DNA of 64,000 nucleotides from Sulfitobacter sabulilitoris (GCF_005887615.1 NZ_VANS01000002.1:310001-374000); one strand, 5' to 3'. Numbered from the stretch's first letter, positions 26,179 to 34,480 are shown. Translations and numbers: made by a program. The notes: generated by a model not told the origin, from the letters alone.

Positions 26179-27394
26179 TTATCTTCGCTTCGTGATCGAC
26201 AATCGGCTGTTTCTGTTGGCGGGCTTTCTGCTGACACTCACGTCGTCTTACGGGCAGACCTACTTCATCTCGATCTTCGCGGGCGAAATCCGCGGCACGT
26301 TCAACCTGTCGGATGGGCAGTGGGGCGGAATCTATACAGTCGGGACCACGCTTTCGGCGATCACGATGATCTGGGCGGGCGCGCTGACCGACAGGTTTCG
26401 GGTGCGCGAACTGTCGCTTGTCGTGATGCTGGCGCTGGCCGTCGCCTGCCTTGCGATGGCGGCGGTTCCCAACTGGATCGTTTTGGTCTTTGTGATCTAT
26501 GCGCTGCGCCTGACGGGGCAGGGGATGATGTCGCAACTGGGATCGGTGGCGATGGCACGCTGGTTCGTGGCCGCGCGCGGCCGGGCGTTGTCGCTGTCCT
26601 CCATGGGGTTCGCGGCGGGACAGGCCACGCTGCCGGTGTTGTTTGTCGCCCTCTTTGCGACCTTTCACTGGCGCAGTCTTTGGGTTCTGGCCGCGATCAT
26701 CGTGCTTTTGACCATCCCCGTGATGCGCCGACTGCTGCAACATGAACGCACGCCGCAATCCATGGCCCGCACCAATCAGGTTGCAGGCATGAACGGCCAT
26801 CACTGGACACGTGCGCAATTGCTGCGCAGCGGTCTGTTCTGGTTGATGGTGCCCATGGTGCTGGGGCCGGCGGCCTGGGGTACGGCATTGTTCTTTCAGC
26901 AGGTGCACCTGACCGAAGTCAAAGGCTGGTCGCTTGTGTCTTTCGTGGCGCTGATGCCGCTTTTTACCGTGGCCGCGGTGGTCTTCACCTTCGTGTCCGG
27001 CTGGGCGATAGACCGCTTCGGCGTCAAATGGGTTGTCCCGGTTCAGATGCTGCCCTTTGCCGTTTCCTTCTTTGTACTGGCCTATGCCGACTCGATTGCG
27101 GTGGCCGGCCTAGGCATGGTCATCTTCGGTGTCGGCCAAGGTATGCAGGCGACTGCGCCGGCGGCTTTCTGGGCCGAATTCTACGGTACGCGGCACCTGG
27201 GTGCGATCAAGGCGATCGCGGCGGCGATAATGGTGTTCGGATCCGCCATCGGGCCCGGCATCACCGGCGCGCTGATCGATGCCGGGATTGATTTCCCGGA
27301 TCAGATGGTGGCGATTGGCATCTATTACCTGCTGGCCGGGGCGCTCGCCTGTCTAGGCATCCTGCGCTATCAGCGATGCCTCGTGTTGGCCTAG
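26165..27394 (+). CDS. MFS transporter
   Basis: 409 residues with about 12 hydrophobic segments. The MFS loop 2-3 motif appears as GALTDRFRVRELS and its second copy as GWAIDRFGVKWV, with a central hydrophilic stretch (HERTPQSMARTNQ) between the halves. Substrate cannot be read from sequence; homologues in Rhodobacteraceae are annotated only as MFS carriers. Two starts are possible: ATG 26165 and ATG 26174. The second has a GAGGGG close by. Both lie in a hairpin (26150-26178). The stop overlaps the convergent smr gene (CTAG). Confidence 0.88.
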   Translation: MRGMGYLRFVIDNRLFLLAGFLLTLTSSYGQTYFISIFAGEIRGTFNLSDGQWGGIYTVGTTLSAITMIWAGALTDRFRVRELSLVVMLALAVACLAMAAVPNWIVLVFVIYALRLTGQGMMSQLGSVAMARWFVAARGRALSLSSMGFAAGQATLPVLFVALFATFHWRSLWVLAAIIVLLTIPVMRRLLQHERTPQSMARTNQVAGMNGHHWTRAQLLRSGLFWLMVPMVLGPAAWGTALFFQQVHLTEVKGWSLVSFVALMPLFTVAAVVFTFVSGWAIDRFGVKWVVPVQMLPFAVSFFVLAYADSIAVAGLGMVIFGVGQGMQATAPAAFWAEFYGTRHLGAIKAIAAAIMVFGSAIGPGITGALIDAGIDFPDQMVAIGIYYLLAGALACLGILRYQRCLVLA

Positions 27395-27966
27395 CGCGAT
27401 CGCCGCAGGTAAACGTAGTAGGCGCCGCCGCCTCCGTGGCTGATATGCGCCGGCGAAATCTGCAGCACCAGCGGGCCCAACGGCGCCATCGACAGCCATT
27501 GCGGCACCTGGTGGCGCAAGACACCGTGGCGCACCGGGATCGGGCCGCCGGAATCGCGCGATTTTCCCTTGCCAGTGATCACCAGCACCAATCGTTTGCC
27601 TTGGCTGTGGGACGACAGGATGAACCGCGTCAGCGCCGGATGCGCACGATCGATCGTCATACCATGCAGATCGATGCGCCCTTCCGGCACCAGCTTGCCG
27701 CGTTTCATCCGGCCAAAGGCCTTTTGATCCATCTGCACCGGCGCGGAATTCAGCCGATCCTGAAGTGTGGGCACCAGGTCATGCGACGCGCGGCGCGGTG
27801 CCGGTTTGTGCGGAAAGACCGGTTCGTTCCGGCGTGGCCGTGGAGCAGATTGAGCACCGGGCGGCGTTTCGGGGTCGAAGGACCTGACGGGATCGAGGCG
27901 CTCCGTCTGCTCCGTGACGCGACGCCAGAGATCGATCTCTTCCGGGGCAAGGCGGCGACGCTTCAT
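27391..27966 (-). CDS. Smr domain protein
   Basis: 191 residues. A charged, Pro-rich N-terminal half (about 1-90) precedes a C-terminal Smr domain with the LDLHG-type motif GRIDLHGMTIDRA, the LVITGKGKSRDSGGPIPVR loop and a HGGGGAYYVYLRR end. Stand-alone Smr domains are related to the MutS2 nuclease and act on nicked or branched DNA, or on stalled ribosome mRNA. The start ATG overlaps the mltA stop by one base, so the genes are coupled in an operon mltA-smr. Confidence 0.9.
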   Translation of the reverse strand: MKRRRLAPEEIDLWRRVTEQTERLDPVRSFDPETPPGAQSAPRPRRNEPVFPHKPAPRRASHDLVPTLQDRLNSAPVQMDQKAFGRMKRGKLVPEGRIDLHGMTIDRAHPALTRFILSSHSQGKRLVLVITGKGKSRDSGGPIPVRHGVLRHQVPQWLSMAPLGPLVLQISPAHISHGGGGAYYVYLRRSR

Positions 27967-29024
27967 CACCCGTCCTCGGACAGCAGGGCAAAGGCGCGCT
28001 GAATTGGCATCAGAACGATCATCCGCCCCGGATCGCGCAGACGTCCGGCCGCGCGACCCGCGCGATCGCCCGTACCGAAAAAGATGTCCGCCCGCTGCGA
28101 TCCCTTGATGGCAGAGCCGGTATCCTGCGCGATCATCAAACGGCGCAAAGGCCCTTTGCCGTCTTTCTCGATCCAGACCGGTGCACCCAAGGGCACGAAC
28201 GCAGGGTCAACCGCGACGGTACGCAGTGTCGTGATAGACCTGTTCATCGCGCCAAGCGGTCCCTTGTCGGCAGGCACTTCGCTGACCTCCCGAAAGAAGA
28301 CATAGGACGGGTTGTGATACAAAAGCCGCGCCCCGTCATCGGGATTGCGCCGCACCCAGTTCTTGATCACCTGTGCGCTGACCTGGTGCGGTTCGTACAC
28401 GCCGCGCCGCACCAATTCGACCCCGACCGATCGATAGGGCTGCCCATTCGCCCCGGCATACCCGACCCGAATGGAACGCCCGTCCGGCAATCTGATCCGG
28501 CCAGATCCTTGAATTTGCAAGAAGAAAAGTTCGACCGGGTCATCGACCCAGGCAATTTCCAAACCGCGCCCCGTCATCGCGTCGCCGTCCAGAATTTGCT
28601 GACGGGTCAACCATGGCGAAATTTCCTTTGCCTCAGGCGGCATGGCATAGACAGGATGGGCGTAGCGAGGCGAGGGCGACAGGGAGCCGTCGAGTTCCGG
28701 TTCGAAATAGCCGGTGAACATCGCCTCTGACCCGTCATCGATCAAGATCGGGCGGAACAGCAATTCGAAAAAGGATTTCGGATCGGGATCGGACGTCGCA
28801 TAGGCACAGAGCGCGCGCCAATCCGGGTCGTCCATATCCTGGCAGGTGTTGCGAAAAACCGCCAAGGCGGCGGCGTGGTCGTCATCCTCCCAGCCGTCAA
28901 GCTTTTCGAACGACAGAACCTCGTAGCGGACGTCGGCCATGGCGTTATTTGCCATTGCGATTGACCCCGCTGCGACAGCGACCAGCGCCGCGCGCCTTAT
29001 GCGTCTGTAGATACCAGGAACCAA
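27966..29024 (-). CDS. mltA: Membrane-bound lytic murein transglycosylase A
   Basis: 352 residues from a TTG start at 29024. The signal sequence is RRIRRAALVAVAAGSIAMANNAMA followed by DVRYEV; there is no lipobox, so the mature enzyme is periplasmic. The MltA domain shows MFTGYFEPELDGS, ELFFLQIQGSGRI, NPSYVFFRE and the 3D-domain catalytic Asp in IAQDTGSAIKG with ADIFFGTGD. It cleaves peptidoglycan to 1,6-anhydromuropeptides. No ATG lies near the N-terminus; the TTG overlaps the upstream gene by 28 bases. Confidence 0.93.
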   Translation of the reverse strand: MVPGIYRRIRRAALVAVAAGSIAMANNAMADVRYEVLSFEKLDGWEDDDHAAALAVFRNTCQDMDDPDWRALCAYATSDPDPKSFFELLFRPILIDDGSEAMFTGYFEPELDGSLSPSPRYAHPVYAMPPEAKEISPWLTRQQILDGDAMTGRGLEIAWVDDPVELFFLQIQGSGRIRLPDGRSIRVGYAGANGQPYRSVGVELVRRGVYEPHQVSAQVIKNWVRRNPDDGARLLYHNPSYVFFREVSEVPADKGPLGAMNRSITTLRTVAVDPAFVPLGAPVWIEKDGKGPLRRLMIAQDTGSAIKGSQRADIFFGTGDRAGRAAGRLRDPGRMIVLMPIQRAFALLSEDG

Positions 29025-29656
29025 TTCGGATCATCCGATCCCATGATGCGCGAAAACGCCCATGTGTCTTTCTGGCGCTTCACTTCCGACAGGCTGCCCT
29101 CGATGATCTCACCATCCGCGTTGCGCACGGCGGACCTCAACTCGGCAACATAGGACAGGGTAAGTTCCGCCTCGTTGGTTTCGGGATCAAGCGTGGCGTT
29201 GACCAGTTTCATCTCCCGCACGCCGATGAATTCCGCCTCGATGGTCAGGCCCTGGTCCTCGCGGGCGGCCACGCCGTCGACAAAGCTCTCATAGACTTCC
29301 TCCGACAGGAACGGCTGGATTTCGGACAATTCGCCGCGCTCGTAGCCCATGACGATCATCTCGTAGGCGCCGCGCGCGCCGGTCAGAAATTCGGTCACGT
29401 TGAATGACGGCTCTATCCGCTTCATGTCGGCAAGCGCTTTGGCGGCGTCGCTGTCGGCATCGACATGATCGACGATATCAAGGTCGGGTCCGCCTTCGAT
29501 CACGTCGAATTCGGGCCTTCCTCGGCGTTCCGTCGTCGTCGTCGACACCGGCGTCTTTTCATAACCTTCGCGCGTGCCCAACACGTTTTTCAGACGCAGG
29601 ATCAGAAAAACGGCGATGCCGGCCAGCACCAAAAGCTGGATCAGGGGCGAATTCAT
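28997..29656 (-). CDS. Tim44-domain membrane protein
   Basis: 219 residues. One N-terminal membrane segment (LIQLLVLAGIAVFLILRL) is followed by a Thr/Arg-rich linker and a Tim44-like domain (about 85-215), including FNVTEFLTGARGAYEMIVMGYERGE and the DTWAFSRIMGSDDPNW end. Tim44-like proteins in alphaproteobacteria are relatives of the mitochondrial import-motor protein; the bacterial job is not settled, though membrane-protein handling is proposed. Its position by secB and fxsA fits a protein-export neighbourhood. It overlaps mltA. Confidence 0.92.
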   Translation of the reverse strand: MNSPLIQLLVLAGIAVFLILRLKNVLGTREGYEKTPVSTTTTERRGRPEFDVIEGGPDLDIVDHVDADSDAAKALADMKRIEPSFNVTEFLTGARGAYEMIVMGYERGELSEIQPFLSEEVYESFVDGVAAREDQGLTIEAEFIGVREMKLVNATLDPETNEAELTLSYVAELRSAVRNADGEIIEGSLSEVKRQKDTWAFSRIMGSDDPNWFLVSTDA

Positions 29657-29761
29657 AGGGACCTCGTTTCAGGCAAAGCATGGAAACACGTTACTAGAAG
29701 ACTTATGTAGGGGCTCGACCCGCCCAAGTCCACTCCGGGTCAGTCGAAAGGAGTGCCGCAT

Positions 29762-30247
29762 ATGTGGCTGTTAGTCGCTTTTCTTGTCGTACCGCTGATC
29801 GAGATCACATTGTTCATCCAAATCGGCAGTGTGATCGGCCTTGGCTGGACCCTTTTCACGGTCGTCGTCACCGCCGTTTTGGGCACTTGGCTGGTGCGAA
29901 CACAGGGTGTGATGGCCATAGGGCAACTGAAATCGTCGTTCAACGAAATGCGCGACCCGACCGAACCGCTGGTGCATGGTGCGATGATCCTGTTTTCCGG
30001 CGCTTTGCTGCTGACACCGGGGTTTTTCACCGACGCCGTGGGGTTTGCGCTCCTGAGCCCGCAGGTGCGATCCGCCGTCTTCAAGGCCGTGCGCAGCCGG
30101 ATCAACGTGCAAGGCTTCTCGGCGCAGACCCGGCAGGGGCATTCAACCCGGCCCGAACAGCGCGACGACATCATCGATGGCGACTATCACGAGGTCCGTG
30201 AGGACACGCGGACGCCCGGCGAACCGTCTGGCTGGACCAAGCATTGA
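29762..30247 (+). CDS. fxsA: FxsA family membrane protein
   Basis: 161 residues. Hydrophobic segments at about 2-20, 24-44 and 75-100 carry the FxsA signature PLIEITLFIQIG and GALLLTPGFFTDAVGFALL, with a hydrophilic C-terminal tail (EQRDDIIDGDYHEV). In E. coli FxsA overproduction alleviates exclusion of phage T7 by F plasmids; normal role unknown. Start ATG follows AAAGGAGTG. Divergent from the Tim44-like gene and upstream of secB. Confidence 0.92.
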   Translation: MWLLVAFLVVPLIEITLFIQIGSVIGLGWTLFTVVVTAVLGTWLVRTQGVMAIGQLKSSFNEMRDPTEPLVHGAMILFSGALLLTPGFFTDAVGFALLSPQVRSAVFKAVRSRINVQGFSAQTRQGHSTRPEQRDDIIDGDYHEVREDTRTPGEPSGWTKH

Positions 30248-30303
30248 GTACGCCTTGCCAAGCTGGTACGACTTCCAAGATTTTTTCATCCCAGGAGTAA
30301 ACC

Positions 30304-30801
30304 ATGGCCGACGATCAAGCCGCTGCCCAACCGCAAGGACAACAACAGGCACCGCAGATGCGCGTGCTGGGACAGTTCATTCGCGATATGTCCTTCGAAA
30401 ACATCATGGCGCAAAAGGGTGCGCCCGCCGATGTCACTCCCGACGTGCAGGTTCAGGTCAATCTTGACGCGAAAAAGCGCGCGACCGAAAACCAGTACGA
30501 GACGGCGATCAAGCTCAAGGTCACGTCCAAGGCCAAGGACGGCGATGCCACGCTGTTCGTTTTGGAAATCGATTATGTCGGCATTTTCAGCATCGAGCAG
30601 GTCCCCGAGGACCAGCTGCATCCCTTCCTGCTGATCGAATGTCCGCGCATGATCTTTCCGTTCCTGCGCCGCGTTGTCAGCGACATCACCCGTGACGGGG
30701 GTTTCCCGCCGCTGAACCTTGAAAACATCGATTTCCTGTCGCTTTACCGCAACGAGATCGCGCGCCGCCAATCGGAAACACCGCCCAAGGCAGACGCCTG
30801 A
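30304..30801 (+). CDS. secB: Protein-export chaperone SecB
   Basis: 165 residues. A Gln/Ala-rich N-terminus precedes the SecB core (VLGQFIRDMSFEN, LEIDYVGIFSIEQV, the FLLIECPRMIFPFLRRVVSDITRDGGFPPL core and the LENIDFLSLYRNE end). SecB keeps preproteins export-competent and hands them to SecA. The start is preceded by CAGGAGTAA. It ends four bases from the convergent dnaQ stop. Confidence 0.97.
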   Translation: MADDQAAAQPQGQQQAPQMRVLGQFIRDMSFENIMAQKGAPADVTPDVQVQVNLDAKKRATENQYETAIKLKVTSKAKDGDATLFVLEIDYVGIFSIEQVPEDQLHPFLLIECPRMIFPFLRRVVSDITRDGGFPPLNLENIDFLSLYRNEIARRQSETPPKADA

Positions 30802-30804
30802 TCC

Positions 30805-31491
30805 TCAGCTCTTGAGCCAAAGCGCGTCGTCGCCCAGCCGTTTGACGAATTCGGCATGGGCGGCGGCTTCCTCCTCGCTCAGACGCGAGGGCAGGGGCGT
30901 CGGGCGCGGTTTCGGCGTCCAGTCACCCGAAATATCATCGGCAGAACGTTCCTGTTTGGCCGAAAGGCCGAAATCAGGTTGGCGGCCGCCGATCAGTTCC
31001 AGATACACTTCGGCCAGAATTTCACTGTCCAAAAGTGCGCCGTGCAGCGTACGCGACGCGTTGTCGATGTTGAAACGGCGGCACAGCGCATCCAGCGACG
31101 CGGGCGATCCGGGAAACCGTTTGCGCGCTATGGCCAGAGTGTCGATCGCCTGTTCCCATGGAATCTGCGGCAGGTTCATCCAGCGCAGTTCGGCATTCAG
31201 GAATTTGATGTCGAAAGCCGCGTTATGGATAATAAGCTTCGATGTGCCGATGAATTCGAGAAACTCGGCCCCCACTTCGGCGAACTTGGGTTTGTCGCGC
31301 AGGAAATCGTCGCCCAGCCCGTGCACCTGAAACGCCTCATCCGGCATGCTGCGTTCGGGGTTGATATACTTGTGAAACGTGCGGCCCGTGGCCATATGAC
31401 CCATCAATTCGACCGCTCCGATTTCGACGATCCGGTCGCCGGATTCCGGGTCGAAGCCAGTCGTTTCGGTATCAAGAACGATTTCACGCAT
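30805..31491 (-). CDS. dnaQ: DNA polymerase III epsilon subunit (3'-5' exonuclease)
   Basis: 228 residues with the DEDDh motifs: VLDTETTGFDPESGD (ExoI), HNAAFDIKFLNAEL (ExoII) and RTLHGALLDSEILAEVYLEL (ExoIII with catalytic His). The C-terminal ~60 residues are a polar linker and polymerase-binding tail. It proofreads for the replicative polymerase. The ATG at 31491 (MREIVLDTE) is the family start and overlaps coaE by eight bases. It is the last gene of the maf-aroE-coaE-dnaQ operon. Confidence 0.97.
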   Translation of the reverse strand: MREIVLDTETTGFDPESGDRIVEIGAVELMGHMATGRTFHKYINPERSMPDEAFQVHGLGDDFLRDKPKFAEVGAEFLEFIGTSKLIIHNAAFDIKFLNAELRWMNLPQIPWEQAIDTLAIARKRFPGSPASLDALCRRFNIDNASRTLHGALLDSEILAEVYLELIGGRQPDFGLSAKQERSADDISGDWTPKPRPTPLPSRLSEEEAAAHAEFVKRLGDDALWLKS

Positions 31492-32074
31492 CGGCCAGCC
31501 TTCTTCGAATGATTTCGACCACGTTTCTAACCTGTGCGCGAGCGTGTTCAAGCGTATCGGTTTCAATGACGAAATCCGCACGGGCGCATTTCTCGCTGGC
31601 GGGCATCTGCTTGGCCTTGATCTGCTGAAACTGCTCCGGGGTCATGTTGCCGCGATCCAGCACACGGCGCTCTTGCTCATCCTCCGAGACGGTGACGCAG
31701 GCGGTGGCATCCATCTCCGCATCGCCACCGGTTTCGAACAGCAACGGAATATCCAGAACCGCGATGTCGGATGTTGCCGTGGCCAGGAAATACGCGCGGT
31801 CCTGCGCGACAAGCGGATGCACGATCGCTTCTATCCGCTTGAGGGTCGCGGGATCATCGGCGATGATCTGGCGCAGGCGGTCACGCGAGACAGTGTCGCC
31901 GTCGATCGCCGATGGAAACGCCTTTTTCATTGGCCCGACGGCATCGCCCCCGGGTCCGTACATCCGGTGAACGGCCGCATCTGCATCCCAGACGTCGCAC
32001 CCAAATCCGGCAAACATCTTTGCCGTTGTCGATTTTCCCATCCCGATGGATCCGGTGAGCCCAAGTTTGAACAT
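31484..32074 (-). CDS. coaE: Dephospho-CoA kinase
   Basis: 196 residues, P-loop kinase. Walker A is LGLTGSIGMGKST, followed by DADAAVHRMYG, HPLVAQD and VLDIPLLFETGGDA. It performs the last step of coenzyme A synthesis. The start at 32074 (MFKLGLTGS) overlaps the aroE stop (TGATG); an upstream extension to 32131 is inside aroE. Confidence 0.96.
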   Translation of the reverse strand: MFKLGLTGSIGMGKSTTAKMFAGFGCDVWDADAAVHRMYGPGGDAVGPMKKAFPSAIDGDTVSRDRLRQIIADDPATLKRIEAIVHPLVAQDRAYFLATATSDIAVLDIPLLFETGGDAEMDATACVTVSEDEQERRVLDRGNMTPEQFQQIKAKQMPASEKCARADFVIETDTLEHARAQVRNVVEIIRRRLADA

Positions 32075-32907
32075 CAGCGCAACGCCGCCGCACGCGTCGC
32101 GCTGTCTACCGTCGGCCTGACGCCGAACCACCGCTCAAAGGCAGGAACCGCCTGGTGAAGCAGCATCCCCAAACCATCGACCGTGACACAGCCCAGGTCC
32201 TCGGCCGTGGTCAAAAGCCGGGTTTTCAACGGTGTGTAGACAAGATCGGTCACAACCGTTCCCGCGCGCAAACCGTCAAGCGGGACGCGCATTTCCGGCT
32301 TGCCGATCATGCCCAGCGATGACGTGTTCACGACCAATGCGACCTCTTCGAGGATATTGCCGGCCTGGACCCAATCCACGACCTGGACCCGGTTCCCGAA
32401 ATCCGACTTCAGCTTTTCGGCGCGAACGCGGGTCCGGTTGGACAGCAGTATTTCCGGCACGCCTGCGTCAAGCAAGGATGCGATCACTGCGCGTGCGGCG
32501 CCTCCGGCCCCTAAAATCGCTGCCGGTCCCTGTGTCGGTATCCAGTCGGGTGCGCCGGATTTCAGATTCTCGATAAATCCGTACCCATCCGTATTGTCCG
32601 CCTGAATCTTACCGTCCTTGCGAAAGATCAACGTGTTGGCCGCACCGATCAGGGTCGCGCGGTCCGTCACGATATCTGCAAGGCCCAGAACCGCTTCCTT
32701 GTGAGGTATCGTGATATTGACGCCAACAAAGCCCATTTTCGGAAGTGTCGTGATGACCTGGCGCAGGTTGTCCGACGACACGTCCATCGGAATGTAGTAT
32801 CCCGGCAATCCGTGTGTCTTGAGCCAATGGCCGTGCAACTGCGGCGATTTCGAATGCGAAATCGGCGATCCGATGACGCCGGCCAATGGTATCTTCTGGG
32901 CAGTCAT
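32074..32907 (-). CDS. aroE: Shikimate dehydrogenase (NADP+)
   Basis: 277 residues. Substrate site motifs are GSPISHSKSPQLHGHW, VNITIPHKEAV (catalytic Lys) and QADNTDGYGF (Asp); the NADP fold is AILGAGGAARAVIASLL with SNRTRVRAEKL; C-terminal GLGMLLHQAVPAFERWFG. It reduces 3-dehydroshikimate in aromatic amino-acid synthesis. Coupled to maf by a four-base overlap (ATGA). Confidence 0.97.
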   Translation of the reverse strand: MTAQKIPLAGVIGSPISHSKSPQLHGHWLKTHGLPGYYIPMDVSSDNLRQVITTLPKMGFVGVNITIPHKEAVLGLADIVTDRATLIGAANTLIFRKDGKIQADNTDGYGFIENLKSGAPDWIPTQGPAAILGAGGAARAVIASLLDAGVPEILLSNRTRVRAEKLKSDFGNRVQVVDWVQAGNILEEVALVVNTSSLGMIGKPEMRVPLDGLRAGTVVTDLVYTPLKTRLLTTAEDLGCVTVDGLGMLLHQAVPAFERWFGVRPTVDSATRAAALR

Positions 32908-33497
32908 TGTTGCAGGTCTCCGCGCAGTGTCAGGTATGACAGCAGTTCCAAAAGTGGCATACCCAATACGTTAAAGTAATCCCCTTCGATCCGGGTGAAC
33001 AGGCGCACCCCCTCTTCTTCAAGCTTGTAGGCACCGACACTGTGGCGGATGCTGTCCCAGTTTCGCGCGACATACTCCTCGATATACTGGTCCGAAGCGT
33101 CGCGCATCCTCAGACGGACCTGACCGACATGACGCCAGATCGGTTTGCCGTTCTCAAATATCACGGCTGCCGACAACAAAATGTGCTGATCGCCGCGCAT
33201 CATCTTGAGCTGTTCGATCGCATCGCCGGGCGAGGTTGGTTTCGACAGTAGCGCGCCCTTGTGGTCCAGAACTTGATCACACCCCAGAACCAGCGCGTCA
33301 GGATGCTTGTCGCTGACCTTGCGGGCTTTCATTTCAGCCAACGCATCGGCGATGTCGCGCGGTTTCGCATCTTCCGCCAGCAACGCTTCGCGGATCATAT
33401 CCTCGTCGATCCTCGCCGTGACCACCGAAAACTGGACCCCGGCCTGACGCAACATCTGGGCCCGGATTTCAGAACCGGAGGCAAGGATCAGAGGCAT
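32904..33497 (-). CDS. maf: Maf-like nucleoside triphosphate pyrophosphatase
   Basis: 197 residues of the Maf/YceF family, with LILASGSEIRAQMLRQAGV at the N-terminus, LGCDQVLDHKG, and VGAYKLEEEGVRLFTRIEGDYFNVLGMPL. Relatives hydrolyse non-canonical or modified NTPs (for example m7GTP or dTTP/UTP) to monophosphates. It is the first gene of the minus-strand operon that runs away from the origin; its start codon shares one base with a perfect DnaA box (33497-33505). Confidence 0.94.
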   Translation of the reverse strand: MPLILASGSEIRAQMLRQAGVQFSVVTARIDEDMIREALLAEDAKPRDIADALAEMKARKVSDKHPDALVLGCDQVLDHKGALLSKPTSPGDAIEQLKMMRGDQHILLSAAVIFENGKPIWRHVGQVRLRMRDASDQYIEEYVARNWDSIRHSVGAYKLEEEGVRLFTRIEGDYFNVLGMPLLELLSYLTLRGDLQQ

Positions 33498-33505
33498 GTG
33501 GATAA
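33497..33505 (-). promoter_or_regulatory. DnaA box (perfect TTATCCACA, minus strand)
   Basis: TGTGGATAA on the plus strand, exact complement of the consensus. It touches the maf start codon. Confidence 0.75.
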
Positions 33506-33519
33506 CCTTGTGCGTAGGA

Positions 33520-33534
33520 TTAAGAATTCGTTAG
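33520..33534. promoter_or_regulatory. Near-consensus CtrA site in the origin
   Basis: TTAA-N7-TTAG, one base from the CtrA core TTAA-N7-TTAA, between the first DnaA box and the rest of the origin. AT-rich DNA yields such matches by chance, so confidence is low. Confidence 0.25.
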
Positions 33535-33679
33535 GGATTTCTTTTGCGTAAAATCCGGGCGCAACACAACCCGGGCACAACCGCGCGCCTCCACCGGGTT
33601 TGCCGGTTTCTGTCCCAATGGGTAAAAGGACAACACGACCCGTGGGGAAAATTCCAAAGTTCCTGAACAATCACCAGAT

Positions 33680-33688
33680 TTATCCACA
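33680..33688 (+). promoter_or_regulatory. DnaA box (perfect TTATCCACA)
   Basis: Exact consensus in the middle of the gene-free region, 35 bases before the AT-rich tract. Confidence 0.8.
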
Positions 33689-33722
33689 TGGAAACCAAGA
33701 CTTATCTATGTAAGGCATTGAC

Positions 33723-33737
33723 TTAAATATAAATTAT
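33723..33737. promoter_or_regulatory. Near-consensus CtrA site in the AT-rich tract
   Basis: TTAA-N7-TTAT, one base from the CtrA core, inside the presumed unwinding element. Its base composition makes a chance match likely. Confidence 0.2.
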
Positions 33738-33783
33738 TATTCTTTATGATCATGGGGCCGGTTTGAACGATCAGTTGTCAACA

Positions 33784-33792
33784 TCTGGATAA
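33784..33792 (-). promoter_or_regulatory. DnaA-like box, one mismatch
   Basis: TCTGGATAA is the complement of TTATCCAGA, one base from consensus. Confidence 0.5.
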
Positions 33793-33809
33793 CTACAGGT
33801 GGAACCCAT

Positions 33810-33818
33810 TAATCCACA
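33810..33818 (+). promoter_or_regulatory. DnaA-like box, one mismatch
   Basis: TAATCCACA differs from TTATCCACA at position 2 only. Confidence 0.5.
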
Positions 33819-33901
33819 GAATTTCCAATCCCTAACTACATCATCATCCTTTTATCTTTCTTTATTTATATTAAGGAGGGCGGACCCGTCCGGAGCCTGC
33901 T

Positions 33902-34351
33902 ATGACCGATTTACTCTTTACCGCTTACCCCTGGATCAAGGCCCTGCATATCATGGCCGTCATCGCATGGATGGCCGGGCTGTTTTACCTGCCAAGACTG
34001 TTTGTCTATCATGCTGAACAGGTCGGTCTCGACGGTACGACACACGCGCTGTTCCAGACAATGGAGATGAAGCTGCTGCGCGTGATCATGAACCCGGCGA
34101 TGATTGCGACCTGGATCTTTGGAATCCTGTTGGTCGGCATACCCGGGGTGGTCGATTGGTCGCTTGTCTGGCCTTGGACAAAGGCCGCAGGCGTGATCGC
34201 AATGACGGCGTTTCATATGTGGCTGGCGGGTCGCCGCCGTGGGTTTGCCCGTGGTGAAAATTCCCTGACGGGCCGCCAGTACCGGATGATGAACGAAGTG
34301 CCAACGCTTCTGATGGTGCTGATCGTCCTGTCCGTGGTGGTCAAGTTCTAG
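33902..34351 (+). CDS. hemJ: Protoporphyrinogen IX oxidase HemJ
   Basis: 149 residues, membrane protein of about four helices with the HemJ signature: a conserved His in ALHIMAVIAWMAGLFYLPRLFVYH, AFHMWLAGRRRGFARGEN, and NEVPTLLMVLIV. HemJ oxidises protoporphyrinogen IX to protoporphyrin IX in many proteobacteria that lack HemG and HemY oxidases. It is the first gene right of the origin, on the leading strand. An AAGGAGGG lies 21 bases upstream; the closer GGAG at about 33890 is the likelier ribosome site. Confidence 0.93.
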   Translation: MTDLLFTAYPWIKALHIMAVIAWMAGLFYLPRLFVYHAEQVGLDGTTHALFQTMEMKLLRVIMNPAMIATWIFGILLVGIPGVVDWSLVWPWTKAAGVIAMTAFHMWLAGRRRGFARGENSLTGRQYRMMNEVPTLLMVLIVLSVVVKF

Positions 34352-34480
34352 GCAGATTGACTCGCACGCCTGCGCGGCTTATGTCCGACGTCACCACCCC
34401 GTCCGGGGATGGCGCAGACCCGAATTTCAAATGACACGTCCAGTCCATGCAACATGCGTGGGGCCGGCAAAGGTTTTCCA

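Larger units (their letters stand above)
33498..33901. other. Predicted chromosomal replication origin (oriC)
   Basis: About 400 gene-free bases. It holds perfect DnaA boxes at 33497-33505 (minus) and 33680-33688 (plus), and one-mismatch boxes at 33784-33792 (TCTGGATAA) and 33810-33818 (TAATCCACA). An AT-rich tract at 33719-33748 is a candidate unwinding element. A second AT-rich, pyrimidine-rich tract lies at about 33835-33875. Two near-CtrA motifs are also present. Genes diverge on both sides. The right flank leads to hemJ-rho-mnmE-mnmG-rsmG-parAB and parS, and the left to maf-aroE-coaE-dnaQ, the origin-proximal order of many alphaproteobacteria. Confidence 0.85.

Noticed and set aside
26027-26908. 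Minus-strand reading frame across hslU and the MFS gene
   Set aside because: Low-complexity His/Arg/Gln composition and antisense to two clear genes.
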